From: Streptomyces sp. S4.7
GTDB lineage: Bacteria; Actinomycetota; Actinomycetes; Streptomycetales; Streptomycetaceae
Length of the DNA stretch: 64,000 nucleotides
Assembly (NCBI RefSeq): GCF_010384365.1
Contig: NZ_CP048397.1
Location: forward strand, 682,001-746,000
Direction of reading: 5' to 3'
A program made the translations under genes and the position numbers. This document shows positions 52,561-59,887 of the stretch, one piece after another. Position 1 is the first letter of the stretch, and each line of letters starts with the position of its first letter. Under the pieces are notes generated by a model. It was given only the letters and a program-made list of their open reading frames with translations, made no database searches and was not told where the DNA came from.

Positions 52561-52663
52561 GGCCTGTCGGTCGTGTGGTTCGGCGGGCACAGGGCCCGTC
52601 CTTCGGATCCCGCCGCTCCCCCCGCGAACAAGGGCGCGGCTCGGACCAGCGGGAACGGCCACG

Positions 52664-52678
52664 TAGAATCCGCCTACG
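52664..52678 (+). promoter_or_regulatory. Leaderless purB promoter
   Basis: TAGAAT (52664-52669) lies 8 bases before the GTG start at 52678, with no ribosome-binding sequence, so the mRNA probably begins at or next to the start codon. Confidence 0.6.
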
Positions 52679-54120
52679 TGACTGCTGCGTCTGTGAAGCC
52701 CCGTATCCCCAACGTCCTCGCCGGCCGCTACGCCTCGGCGGAGCTGGCCGTGCTCTGGTCCCCCGAGCAGAAGGTGAGGCTGGAGCGGCAGCTGTGGCTC
52801 GCCGTGCTGCGGGCCCAGCGGGATCTCGGCATCGAGGTGCCCGAGTCCGCCCTCGCCGACTACGAGCGGGTGCTCGATCAGGTCGATCTGGTGTCGATCG
52901 CCGAGCGCGAGAAGGTCACGCGTCACGACGTGAAGGCGCGGATCGAGGAGTTCAACGCGCTCGCCGGTCACGAGCAGGTCCACAAGGGCATGACGTCGCG
53001 GGATCTGACGGAGAACGTCGAGCAGTTGCAGGTCCGGCTCTCGCTGGAGCTGATGCGTGACCGTGCGGTGGCGGTGCTCGCACGCCTGGGGAGGCTCTCC
53101 GGGGAGTACGCGGAGCTGGTCATGGCGGGCCGCTCGCACAATGTCGCCGCGCAGGCGACCACCCTCGGCAAGCGCTTCGCGACGGCGGCCGACGAGCTGC
53201 TGGTCGCCTACGGCCGTCTTGAGGACCTGCTCGCCCGTTACCCGCTGCGCGGCATCAAGGGCCCGGTCGGCACGGCGCAGGACATGCTCGACCTGCTCGG
53301 CGGTGACCCGGCGAAGCTCGCGGACCTGGAGTCCCGGATCGCGGGGCATCTGGGCTTCGGCCACGCGTTCACCTCGGTCGGTCAGGTGTATCCGCGTTCG
53401 CTGGACTACGACGTGGTGACCGCGCTGGTGCAGCTGGCCGCGGGCCCCTCCTCCGTGGCGAAGACGATCCGGCTGATGGCCGGGCACGAGCTGGTCACCG
53501 AGGGCTTCAAACCCGGCCAGGTCGGTTCGTCGGCGATGCCGCACAAGATGAACACCCGTTCCTGCGAGCGCGTCAACGGGCTGATGGTGATCCTGCGCGG
53601 CTACGCGTCGATGACGGGCGAGCTGGCCGGTGACCAGTGGAACGAGGGCGACGTGTCGTGCTCCGTCGTCCGCCGGGTGGCGCTGCCGGACGCGTTCTTC
53701 GCCTTCGACGGGCTGCTGGAGACCTTCCTGACGGTCCTCGACGAGTTCGGCGCGTTCCCGGCGGTCGTGGCCCGCGAGCTTGACCGCTACCTGCCGTTCC
53801 TGGCGACGACGAAGGTGCTGATGGCCGCCGTACGCGCGGGGGTCGGCCGGGAGGCCGCGCACGAGGTCATCAAGGAGCACGCCGTCGCTTCGGCGCTCGC
53901 GATGCGCGAGCGCGGCGCGGAGCGCAACGAGCTGCTGGACAGGCTCGCGGCCGACGAGCGGATGCCGCTGGACCGGGCGCAGTTGGACGGGCTGATGGCC
54001 GACAAGCTGTCGTTCACGGGCGCTGCCGGTGACCAGGTGGCCGCCGTGCTCGCCCGGATCGAGGAGATCGTGAAGCGGCACCCGGTGGCCGCCGGATACA
54101 CGCCCGGGTCGATCCTCTGA
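52678..54120 (+). CDS. purB: Adenylosuccinate lyase
   Basis: 480-residue enzyme of the fumarase/aspartase superfamily acting twice in purine synthesis (SAICAR to AICAR, adenylosuccinate to AMP). It has the signature GSSAMPHKMNTRSCERV (about 285), the substrate motif KGMTSRDLTENVEQLQ (about 104) and GRSHNVAAQATTLGKR with catalytic histidine (about 148). The GTG start was chosen for the leaderless promoter and the conserved start (PRIPNVLAGRYASAEL). mug follows 10 bases after the stop. Confidence 0.96.
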   Translation: MTAASVKPRIPNVLAGRYASAELAVLWSPEQKVRLERQLWLAVLRAQRDLGIEVPESALADYERVLDQVDLVSIAEREKVTRHDVKARIEEFNALAGHEQVHKGMTSRDLTENVEQLQVRLSLELMRDRAVAVLARLGRLSGEYAELVMAGRSHNVAAQATTLGKRFATAADELLVAYGRLEDLLARYPLRGIKGPVGTAQDMLDLLGGDPAKLADLESRIAGHLGFGHAFTSVGQVYPRSLDYDVVTALVQLAAGPSSVAKTIRLMAGHELVTEGFKPGQVGSSAMPHKMNTRSCERVNGLMVILRGYASMTGELAGDQWNEGDVSCSVVRRVALPDAFFAFDGLLETFLTVLDEFGAFPAVVARELDRYLPFLATTKVLMAAVRAGVGREAAHEVIKEHAVASALAMRERGAERNELLDRLAADERMPLDRAQLDGLMADKLSFTGAAGDQVAAVLARIEEIVKRHPVAAGYTPGSIL

Positions 54121-54130
54121 GACCGGCGAG

Positions 54131-54682
54131 GTGAAGCCCGAGGAGCTGGCCGCCGCCCGCGACCGCGTCATCCCCGACGTGGTCGCGGCGGATCTGGGCG
54201 TGCTCTTCTGCGGGATCAACCCCGGTCTGATGTCGGCGGCGACGGGGCACCACTTCGCGCGGCCCGGCAACCGCTTCTGGCCGGTGCTGCGGCTCTCGGG
54301 CTTCACCCCGCGGCAGCTCGCGCCGTCCGAGCAGGACGAGTTGCCGGCGTACGGCCTCGGCATCACCAACGTCGTGGCACGGGCGACGGCACGGGCCGAC
54401 GAGCTGAGGGACGAGGAGTACCGGAAGGGCGGCCGGATCCTGGAGGCGAAGGTGGAGCGGTTGCGGCCGCGCTGGCTCGCGGTCGTCGGCATCACCGCGT
54501 ACCGCACGGCGTTCGGCGACCGGGCGGCGGCCATCGGACCGCAGACGCGGACGACAGGCACCACCCGCATCTGGGCACTGCCCAACCCGAGCGGTCTGAA
54601 CGCGCACTGGACGGCCGAGACGATGGCGGAGGAGTTCGGCAGGCTGCGCGTGGCGGCGGGGATGCCGGACAGGACCGAGTAG
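54131..54682 (+). CDS. mug: G/U mismatch-specific uracil-DNA glycosylase
   Basis: 183-residue Mug/TDG-type DNA glycosylase removing uracil or thymine mispaired with G. Motif 1 FCGINPGLMSA (catalytic Asn), motif 2 LPNPSGLNAHW (intercalation loop) and HHFARPGNRFWP are all present. GTG start 10 bases after purB, so co-transcribed. An Arg/Ala-rich helix (ARATARADELRDEEYRKGG) is typical of the family. Confidence 0.94.
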   Translation: MKPEELAAARDRVIPDVVAADLGVLFCGINPGLMSAATGHHFARPGNRFWPVLRLSGFTPRQLAPSEQDELPAYGLGITNVVARATARADELRDEEYRKGGRILEAKVERLRPRWLAVVGITAYRTAFGDRAAAIGPQTRTTGTTRIWALPNPSGLNAHWTAETMAEEFGRLRVAAGMPDRTE

Positions 54683-54689
54683 GGGCCGT

Positions 54690-55127
54690 CTACGGCGGGT
54701 CTGTCTCCGTCACGGCCGCGAGCAGTTGGAACGGGTGTTCCTCGCCCTGATGGGACACGCCGACCGCGACCCAGCGGCCTCCGGTACGCCACAGGTGCAC
54801 GTGGCCCACGCCGTGCGACAGTTCGCGCCACGGCTCCGGTATCTCCTCGCCCTCGCCGCCGCGCACGCGTGTGCTCCAGAGGCTGACGAGCTGGGGCTCC
54901 CCCCACCGCGCCGCCAGCACCGAGGCGAGTGCGGCGCACTCGGCCTCGTACTGCTCCGCCTCCTGTACCCGGCGCGACCCGTCGTCCTCCCAGAAGCTCT
55001 CGCCGCGCGCCAGCTCCGCCAGGTGGTAGCCCGGTCCGCTCGTCCCCACCTCGGATCCGGCGCGCACGGCGGGGAAGGACCGGGCACACAGCAGATCGAT
55101 GGTGGCGACGTGCCGTGCGGTGCTCAT
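54690..55127 (-). CDS. Hypothetical protein
   Basis: 145-residue protein of unknown function. It reads TARHVATIDLLCARSFPAVR, WEDDGSRRVQEAEQYEAECA, LASVLAARWGEPQLVSLWST, SHGVGHVHLWRTGGRWVAVG and THQ-like SHQGEEHPFQLLA. No signal peptide or membrane helix; the mixed alpha/beta pattern with several Trp suggests a small globular cytoplasmic protein. ATG 55127 with GGAG upstream. It converges on mug with 7 bases between the stops. Confidence 0.6.
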   Translation of the reverse strand: MSTARHVATIDLLCARSFPAVRAGSEVGTSGPGYHLAELARGESFWEDDGSRRVQEAEQYEAECAALASVLAARWGEPQLVSLWSTRVRGGEGEEIPEPWRELSHGVGHVHLWRTGGRWVAVGVSHQGEEHPFQLLAAVTETDPP

Positions 55128-55312
55128 GACTCCAGTAAAGCGCCCGCCACTGACAATTGGCATGCCGTCAGACCACACTCGCGACCGGTGGCTTCCCGCC
55201 GTCGTCCGGAGCATTCCGGTACCGTGCGGTCCCCGTGCCGTCGACCGTTAGCCGCCCGGGCGACCACCGAGTACCATCCGGCAGACACGCGCACGAGCTT
55301 GGAGGACATACC

Positions 55313-56470
55313 GTGGGGCGGCTGACCGGCGGGGACCCTTCCTTGTTGCGGCGGATCAACTCCGCGGTGGTGCTGCACGCCCTGCGGGGCGCCGACTGCC
55401 CCACGTTCACCGATCTGACCCGGATCACCGGTCTGTCGCGGCCCACGGTCGAGGGTGTCGTCGAAGGGCTGATGGAGATCGGCCTCGTCATGGAGGCGGC
55501 GCCGGGCGAGGGCGGGACCCGCCGGCAGGGCCGCCCCGCGCGGAGGTTCCGCTTCCGGGCCGAGGCCGGGCATCTGCTGGGCATCGAGATCGGGCCGCAC
55601 CGGGTCGCCGCGCTGCTGTCGGGTCTCGACGGCCGGATCATCGGGGCCAGTTCGCGTGACGCCACGGAGACCGCGTCGGCGGACGAACGGCTGGACCGGG
55701 TGCGGGTCGTCGTCTCCGACGTGCTGCGCCGCGCCGGGGTGGCGCGCAGTTCGCTGCGGGCGGTGGGGGTCGGCAGCCCCGGCATCGTGGAGGCCGACGG
55801 GACGGTACGGCTCGGCACGGCGCTGCCCGAGTGGACGGGCCTCGCCCTCGGCGAACGGCTGCGCCGCTCGTTCCGCTGTCCGGTGCTGGTGGAGAACGAC
55901 GCCAACGCGGCGGCGGTGGCGGAGCACTGGAAGGGCGCGGCGACCGACTCGGACGACATCGTGTTCGTGCTCGCCGGTCTCAGCCCGGGGGCGGGCTCCC
56001 TGATCGGCGGCCGGCTGCACCGCGGCTACGGCGGCGCGGCCGGTGAGATCGGGGCGCTGCATCTGCTGGGCCGCGAGGTGACACCGGAGAAGCTGCTGTC
56101 GACGACGGACGAGCCGCTGCATCCGCTCGACGAGCGGGCGGTGGCCCGCGTGTTCGCGTTGGCCAAGCAGGGGGACGCCGGGGCGAAGCAGGCGATGGAG
56201 CGGTTCATCCAGCGGCTGGTCCACGACGTGGCCGCGCTGGTTCTGGCCCTCGACCCCGAACTGGTGATCATCGGCGGCTGGGCGGCCGGCCTCGACGGCG
56301 TACTCGACCCACTGCGCGACGAGCTGTCCCGTTACTGTCTGCGCCCGCCCCGGGTGACGCTGTCGCTGCTGGGCGAGGCGGCGGTGGCCACGGGTGCGCT
56401 GCGTCTGGCGCTGGACCACGTCGAGGAACAACTGTTCGCGGTGGACGCGACGGTGACGGCCCGCCGCTAG
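55313..56470 (+). CDS. ROK-family transcriptional regulator 2
   Basis: 385-residue ROK regulator: winged helix-turn-helix DLTRITGLSRPTVEGVVEGL (about 38-58), then a kinase-like domain with GIEIGPHRVAAL, VGVGSPGIVEADG, VLVENDANAAAVAEH and LVIIGGWAAG. The CxCG zinc motif of ROK proteins is absent (AAGEIGALHLLGREVTPEKL). GTG with a GGAGG ribosome-binding sequence. No sugar genes lie next to it. Its stop codon TAG is the first CTAG of a MITE inserted right there, so the element sits exactly at the gene's end; whether any residues were lost cannot be told, but the length is normal. Confidence 0.86.
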   Translation: MGRLTGGDPSLLRRINSAVVLHALRGADCPTFTDLTRITGLSRPTVEGVVEGLMEIGLVMEAAPGEGGTRRQGRPARRFRFRAEAGHLLGIEIGPHRVAALLSGLDGRIIGASSRDATETASADERLDRVRVVVSDVLRRAGVARSSLRAVGVGSPGIVEADGTVRLGTALPEWTGLALGERLRRSFRCPVLVENDANAAAVAEHWKGAATDSDDIVFVLAGLSPGAGSLIGGRLHRGYGGAAGEIGALHLLGREVTPEKLLSTTDEPLHPLDERAVARVFALAKQGDAGAKQAMERFIQRLVHDVAALVLALDPELVIIGGWAAGLDGVLDPLRDELSRYCLRPPRVTLSLLGEAAVATGALRLALDHVEEQLFAVDATVTARR

Positions 56471-56628
56471 GGGGTGTCTTTCCGATCAGGCCGGATCAGC
56501 GAGCGGGGTCTGGTGCGTGCGATCGCAAGGCGGAGGAGGGATGCATGGCGGAGCCATGCCGACCGACGACAACGCGGCGTGCGTGCCAGGGCACGCGAGC
56601 CCGGCAAGATCGGAAAGACACCCCCTAG
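56467..56628. mobile_element. MITE with 21-bp perfect terminal inverted repeats
   Basis: A 162-base non-coding element bounded by CTAGGGGGTGTCTTTCCGAT... and its exact inverse (56608-56628), 21 bases perfect, beginning and ending in CTAG. The inner part (GGTCTGGTGCGTGCGATCGC, AAGGCGGAGGA, GTGCGTGCCAGG) is shared with the element at 59644-59823. It carries no transposase and needs one in trans. The left CTAG is the stop codon of the ROK gene; the right CTAG was the target of an IS481 insertion. Confidence 0.85.
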
Positions 56629-56629
56629 G

Positions 56630-57678
56630 TGTATTGATCACGAGCGTTGTTGACACTGGTCGGGCTTGATCATGGCGAAGACCTCCGGTGTGGTGGAGCT
56701 GTCTAGGAACGCACCACTCGGAGGTCTTCGTGTCCCACCGTAATGCCCGGCTGACCGTGTTCGGTAGGCGTCTACTGGTCGAACGTGTCTTCTCGGGCCG
56801 CCCGGTCGCGCATGTCGCGGCCGAGATGGGTGTATCGAGGGCCACGGCCCACAAGTGGGTCCGCCGCTGGCGGACGGAAGGCGAGGCCGGGCTGCACGAC
56901 CGGTCCAGCCGGCCGCGCACGACGCCGCACCGGACCCCGGCCGGTATCGAGGCCCGGGTGTGTGACCTGCGCCGGGAGCGCAAACTCGGTCCCGCCCGGA
57001 TCGGCCCGGTCCTGGGACTGCCCGCCTCGACCGTCCACCGGATCCTGGCCCGCCACGGTCTCAGCCGGCTGGCCTGGCCCGACCGGCCCACCGGCACCGT
57101 GATCCGGCGCTACGAACGCGAGCGTCCGGGCGAACTCGTCCACGTGGACGTGAAGAAGCTCGGCCGCATTCCCGACGGCGGCGGCCACCGTGCCCTGGGC
57201 CGTGAAGCGGGCCGGCCGGTCCGCGGCATGGGCTTCGACTACGTCCACTCCGCCGTCGACGACCACTCCCGCCTCGCCTACAGCGAGATCCACGCAGACG
57301 AGAAGGTCACGACCTGCGCCGGTTTCCTCACCCGCGCCGCCGCGTTCTTCCACGCCCACGGCATCCCCCGCATCGAACGGGTCCTCACCGACAACGCGTG
57401 GGCCTACCGCAAGGGCCTCGCCTGGAAGGCCGCCCTGGCCCAGCTCGGAGCGACCGGCAAACTCACCCGCCCCTACCGGCCCCAGACCAACGGCAAAGTC
57501 GAACGCTTCAACCGCACCCTGCTCGACGAATGGGCCTACCTGCGGCCCTACACCTCGAACACCGAGCGGACCGAAGCCCTGACAGACTTCCTCCACACCT
57601 ACAACCACCACCGCTGCCACACCGCACTCGACGGACACCCGCCCATCACCCGCGTCAACAACCCTCCGGGTCAATACA
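56630..57678 (+). mobile_element. IS481-family insertion sequence, complete
   Basis: 1,049-base element with ends TGTATTGA...TCAATACA; the inner TIR part GTTGTTGAC is repeated after a variable 7-8 bases. It is flanked on both sides by the 6-base duplication CCTAGG (56624-56629 and 57679-57684), fitting the NCTAGN target of IS481. It contains one intact DDE transposase. It was inserted at the CTAG end of the MITE at 56467-56628, separating it from a second MITE-like sequence. Confidence 0.9.
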
Positions 57679-57683
57679 CCTAG
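56730..57683 (+). CDS. IS481-family transposase
   Basis: 317-residue transposase: two helix-turn-helix segments (GVSRATAHKWVRRWRTEGEA, LGLPASTVHRILARHGLSR) and an rve/DDE core with Asp in LVHVDVKKLG, Asp in RVLTDNAWAYRKG and Glu in GKVERFNRTLLDEW. No frameshift or stop, so the element may be active. GTG start with GGAGG 5 bases upstream. Its last Thr codon and TAG stop are completed by the CCTAGG target duplication outside the element, so the stop depends on insertion at CTAG. Confidence 0.92.
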   Translation: MSHRNARLTVFGRRLLVERVFSGRPVAHVAAEMGVSRATAHKWVRRWRTEGEAGLHDRSSRPRTTPHRTPAGIEARVCDLRRERKLGPARIGPVLGLPASTVHRILARHGLSRLAWPDRPTGTVIRRYERERPGELVHVDVKKLGRIPDGGGHRALGREAGRPVRGMGFDYVHSAVDDHSRLAYSEIHADEKVTTCAGFLTRAAAFFHAHGIPRIERVLTDNAWAYRKGLAWKAALAQLGATGKLTRPYRPQTNGKVERFNRTLLDEWAYLRPYTSNTERTEALTDFLHTYNHHRCHTALDGHPPITRVNNPPGQYT

Positions 57684-57820
57684 GGCCTCCGGCTGGTCTT
57701 CGGGGATTTCGCCCCGGACCGTCGCGGAGCGGCTGGTGTCACGTGGTGCGGTGCCTCGCAAGGTGGAGGATCGGCGTTGTCGACGACCGGCCGTACTTGG
57801 CCGACTCCCGAAAACGCAGG
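57684..57820. repeat. Diverged MITE-like remnant right of the IS
   Basis: Starts at the right-hand CTAG of the IS duplication. It contains GCCTCGCAAGGTGGAGGATC and CCGTACTTGGCCGACTCC, which match the inner parts of the MITE at 59644-59823 (ATCGCAAGACGGAGGATCG, GCGTACTTGGGCGAGTCC). No second inverted repeat is found, so it is truncated or old. Before the IS insertion it abutted the MITE at 56467. Confidence 0.5.
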
Positions 57821-57852
57821 GCCCCCGTGCCCCTTCGTGGGGCTACGGGGGC
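57821..57852. terminator. Hairpin terminator downstream of gntR
   Basis: GCCCCCGT/ACGGGGGC arms with an inner CCCC/GGGG and a TTCG tetraloop region, 62 bases beyond the stop of the leftward GntR gene. Confidence 0.55.
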
Positions 57853-57913
57853 AGTGCTCGTTGAGGCGTCGCGGGCCCGGTGACGGGCCTGCGGTGGGAC
57901 GGGCGGGCCTGGG

Positions 57914-58678
57914 TCAGGAAGCCTTGCGCTCGTCCGGGTGGTGGCTTATTTCGACGTCGCCCGTGCCGCCGAAGGTGAGGCGGCAGGTGTCGGCGCGGTA
58001 CGTGGCCACCGAGACGGCCGCCGTGCGGCCCCCGGCGAGGTAGCGGGTCGTGACGACGAGCACGGGCGCGCCGGGCAGCCGGTCGAGTTCCTTGGCGTCG
58101 TCCACGCGGGCCGAGCCCAGCTCCACGGCGCGGTCCTGGCCCTCCATGCCGAGCCGCTGGAGCTCGCGCAGCACGCTGCGCGCGCGGGCGGGGCCGGACG
58201 GGATGTCTATGGCGGGCAGCTCGGGCACCGACTCCGAGGGGACGTACAGCAACTCGGCCGCCACGGTCTGCCCGTGTGTCACACGCGTCCTGCGGACCGT
58301 GTGGACCTCGTCGCCCGCGTCCGTACCGAGCATCTTGGCCACGGCGACGGGCGGCGCGGCGGTGACCGAGTCGACGGGCTGCCAGGCGTCCGGGTCCGCG
58401 CCCGGCCACTCCTGCTGGGTGGTCGACACGTCGACACCCATCCGCGGCGGCGCGACGGTCGTGCCCACGCCCCGGCGGCGCTGCAACCGGCCTTCGAGTT
58501 CGAGCTGTTCGAGCGCCTGACGGAGCGTCGCGCGCGCGACGCCGAAGCGGGCCGCGAGGTCCCGCTCGTTGGGCAGCACCTCACCGACCGCGAAGTCGGA
58601 GTCCAGTGCCTCGCCGAGCACGGTCTTGAGGTGCCAGTACTTGGGCTCCGGCACCGTTTCGAGCTGCGTGGTCCCCAC
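57914..58678 (-). CDS. GntR-family (HutC/UTRA-type) regulator
   Basis: 254-residue GntR regulator. The N-terminal winged helix (PKYWHLKTVLGEALDSDFAV, LPNERDLAARFGVARATLRQ, ALEQLELEGRLQRRRGVGT) is followed by a UTRA ligand domain (VHTVRRTRVTHGQTVAAELL, VLVVTTRYLAGGRTAAVSVA). This is the class that includes DasR and other sugar/amino-sugar sensors. GTG 58678 is preferred (GGAGGATCACG before it) over ATG 58720. A TTGGTC-AA-GACCAA palindrome, matching the GGTC/GACC core of DasR-type sites, lies ~100 bases upstream. No clear target operon is adjacent. Confidence 0.87.
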   Translation of the reverse strand: MGTTQLETVPEPKYWHLKTVLGEALDSDFAVGEVLPNERDLAARFGVARATLRQALEQLELEGRLQRRRGVGTTVAPPRMGVDVSTTQQEWPGADPDAWQPVDSVTAAPPVAVAKMLGTDAGDEVHTVRRTRVTHGQTVAAELLYVPSESVPELPAIDIPSGPARARSVLRELQRLGMEGQDRAVELGSARVDDAKELDRLPGAPVLVVTTRYLAGGRTAAVSVATYRADTCRLTFGGTGDVEISHHPDERKAS

Positions 58679-58779
58679 CGTGATCCTCCGCAATCGCCGT
58701 GTCCCCGGCGGCTTTTCCATGCACTTGTTTATTAAAGGTTCCTGCACTAACTCTCCGAGAGTAGGACGGCCGATCGCGT

Positions 58780-58793
58780 TGGTCAAGACCAAT
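58780..58793. promoter_or_regulatory. GntR/DasR-like operator palindrome
   Basis: TTGGTC-AA-GACCAA is a perfect 14-base palindrome in the region upstream of the GntR gene. It matches the TGGTC(TA)GACCA core of DasR responsive elements apart from the central two bases. Confidence 0.6.
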
Positions 58794-58937
58794 CCTGCGG
58801 TCACTCCCGGACGGAATCGCACTCTGCCACAGACCGTTCACGCAGAGTTCGCGGGTTTGGCGTGAAACGACGACATCAGCAGGTGGGAGACCTGGGGGCG
58901 GGGACCCCACATGTCGGGACAGACACATACAGGCATG

Positions 58938-59612
58938 TCAGGGCGTGGGGACGCGCTCGCCCTCCGCGACCGGCAGGGCCGCCGCCCGGGCCCGGAACGC
59001 ACCGGAGCCGAGCGCCACACCGATGCCCACGAGCAGGCTCCCGGCGGCCTGCGCGGGCCCGAAGGCACCGGTGCCCACAACAGACGCGGTGAGCGCCGCC
59101 GCCACCGGGATGAGGCCGGAAAGGAGCGTGGCCCGCTCCGCGCCGATGCGCTGCATCCCCATGTACCGGCAGATGAACCCGATCACCGTCACCACGGCCG
59201 CCTGCCAGCCGAGCGCGACCGCCTCCTCGCCGGTGGGGACGCGGACGAACCCGGTTCCGTCCAGGACGAGTCCGGCGATCGTCGACCCGATCGCGGCGAC
59301 GCCGACGACGGTCGCGGAGAGCAACTCGGGTCCGAGCGGACGCGGTACCGGTACGGCCAGTACGGCGAAGCCGACCTCGCCGACGAGCGCGGCGAGGGAC
59401 CAGGCGATGCAGGCCGCGTCCGTGCGCCCCCGGCCCTGGACGGTGAACGCGCCGACGGCGACCAGCAGCGCGCCGTACACGACGGCGCGCGCGGGATGCG
59501 GCTGCCGGCCGAGGGCGGTCGGGCGGGGGTGATGCCGGGCATGGTGGTGGACGGGGCGTCGGAAGCGGGGCCGGAGGGCGGGTCGCGGGGGTTCGGCGGG
59601 CGGGTTGTTCAC
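58938..59612 (-). pseudogene. EamA-type transporter, N-terminal half missing
   Basis: Only the second EamA repeat of a drug/metabolite transporter is recognisable: ARAVVYGALLVAVGAFTVQG, WSLAALVGEVGFAVLAVPV, AVVTVIGFICRYMGMQRIGA, TLLSGLIPVAAALTASVVG, then the stop at 58938. The residues before it (Pro/His/Arg-rich) are not membrane-like. A full member has ten helices and about 300 residues; here five remain. The missing 5' part would lie where a MITE now sits (59644-59823). It could still be read as a short protein, but function is unlikely. Confidence 0.7.
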
Positions 59613-59643
59613 CCGGGGTTCGTGTACCGGCCGTCGCCGGGCG

Positions 59644-59823
59644 CTAGGTCTTGTCTTCGAATGGCGTCGTCCGCCCGCAGGGCGGGGCTCCCGGCGTCTG
59701 GTGCGTGCGATCGCAAGACGGAGGATCGCCCTCGTACCGGGCGTACTTGGGCGAGTCCGACAACGCAGCGGGCGTGCGTGCCAGGCGTCGTGAGCCAGAC
59801 GCCAGTTCGAAGACAGGACCTAG
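59644..59823. mobile_element. MITE with imperfect 25/26-bp inverted repeats
   Basis: 180 bases bounded by CTAG. The left end CTAGGTCTTGTCTTCGAA-TGGCGTC (given without the gap: 25 bases) and the right end, read inversely as CTAGGTCCTGTCTTCGAACT..., differ by one base and one indel. The inner part contains ATCGCAAGACGGAGGATCG and GTGCGTGCCAGGCGTCG, shared with the MITE at 56467. No coding capacity. It lies 65 bases upstream of the PhoD-type phosphatase ATG and next to the truncated EamA gene. Confidence 0.82.
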
Positions 59824-59887
59824 GTATGGCACGTCGCACCGTTCCCCAGGTCACGGTCCCACCGAACCCGCCGCAGGAGGCACATCG

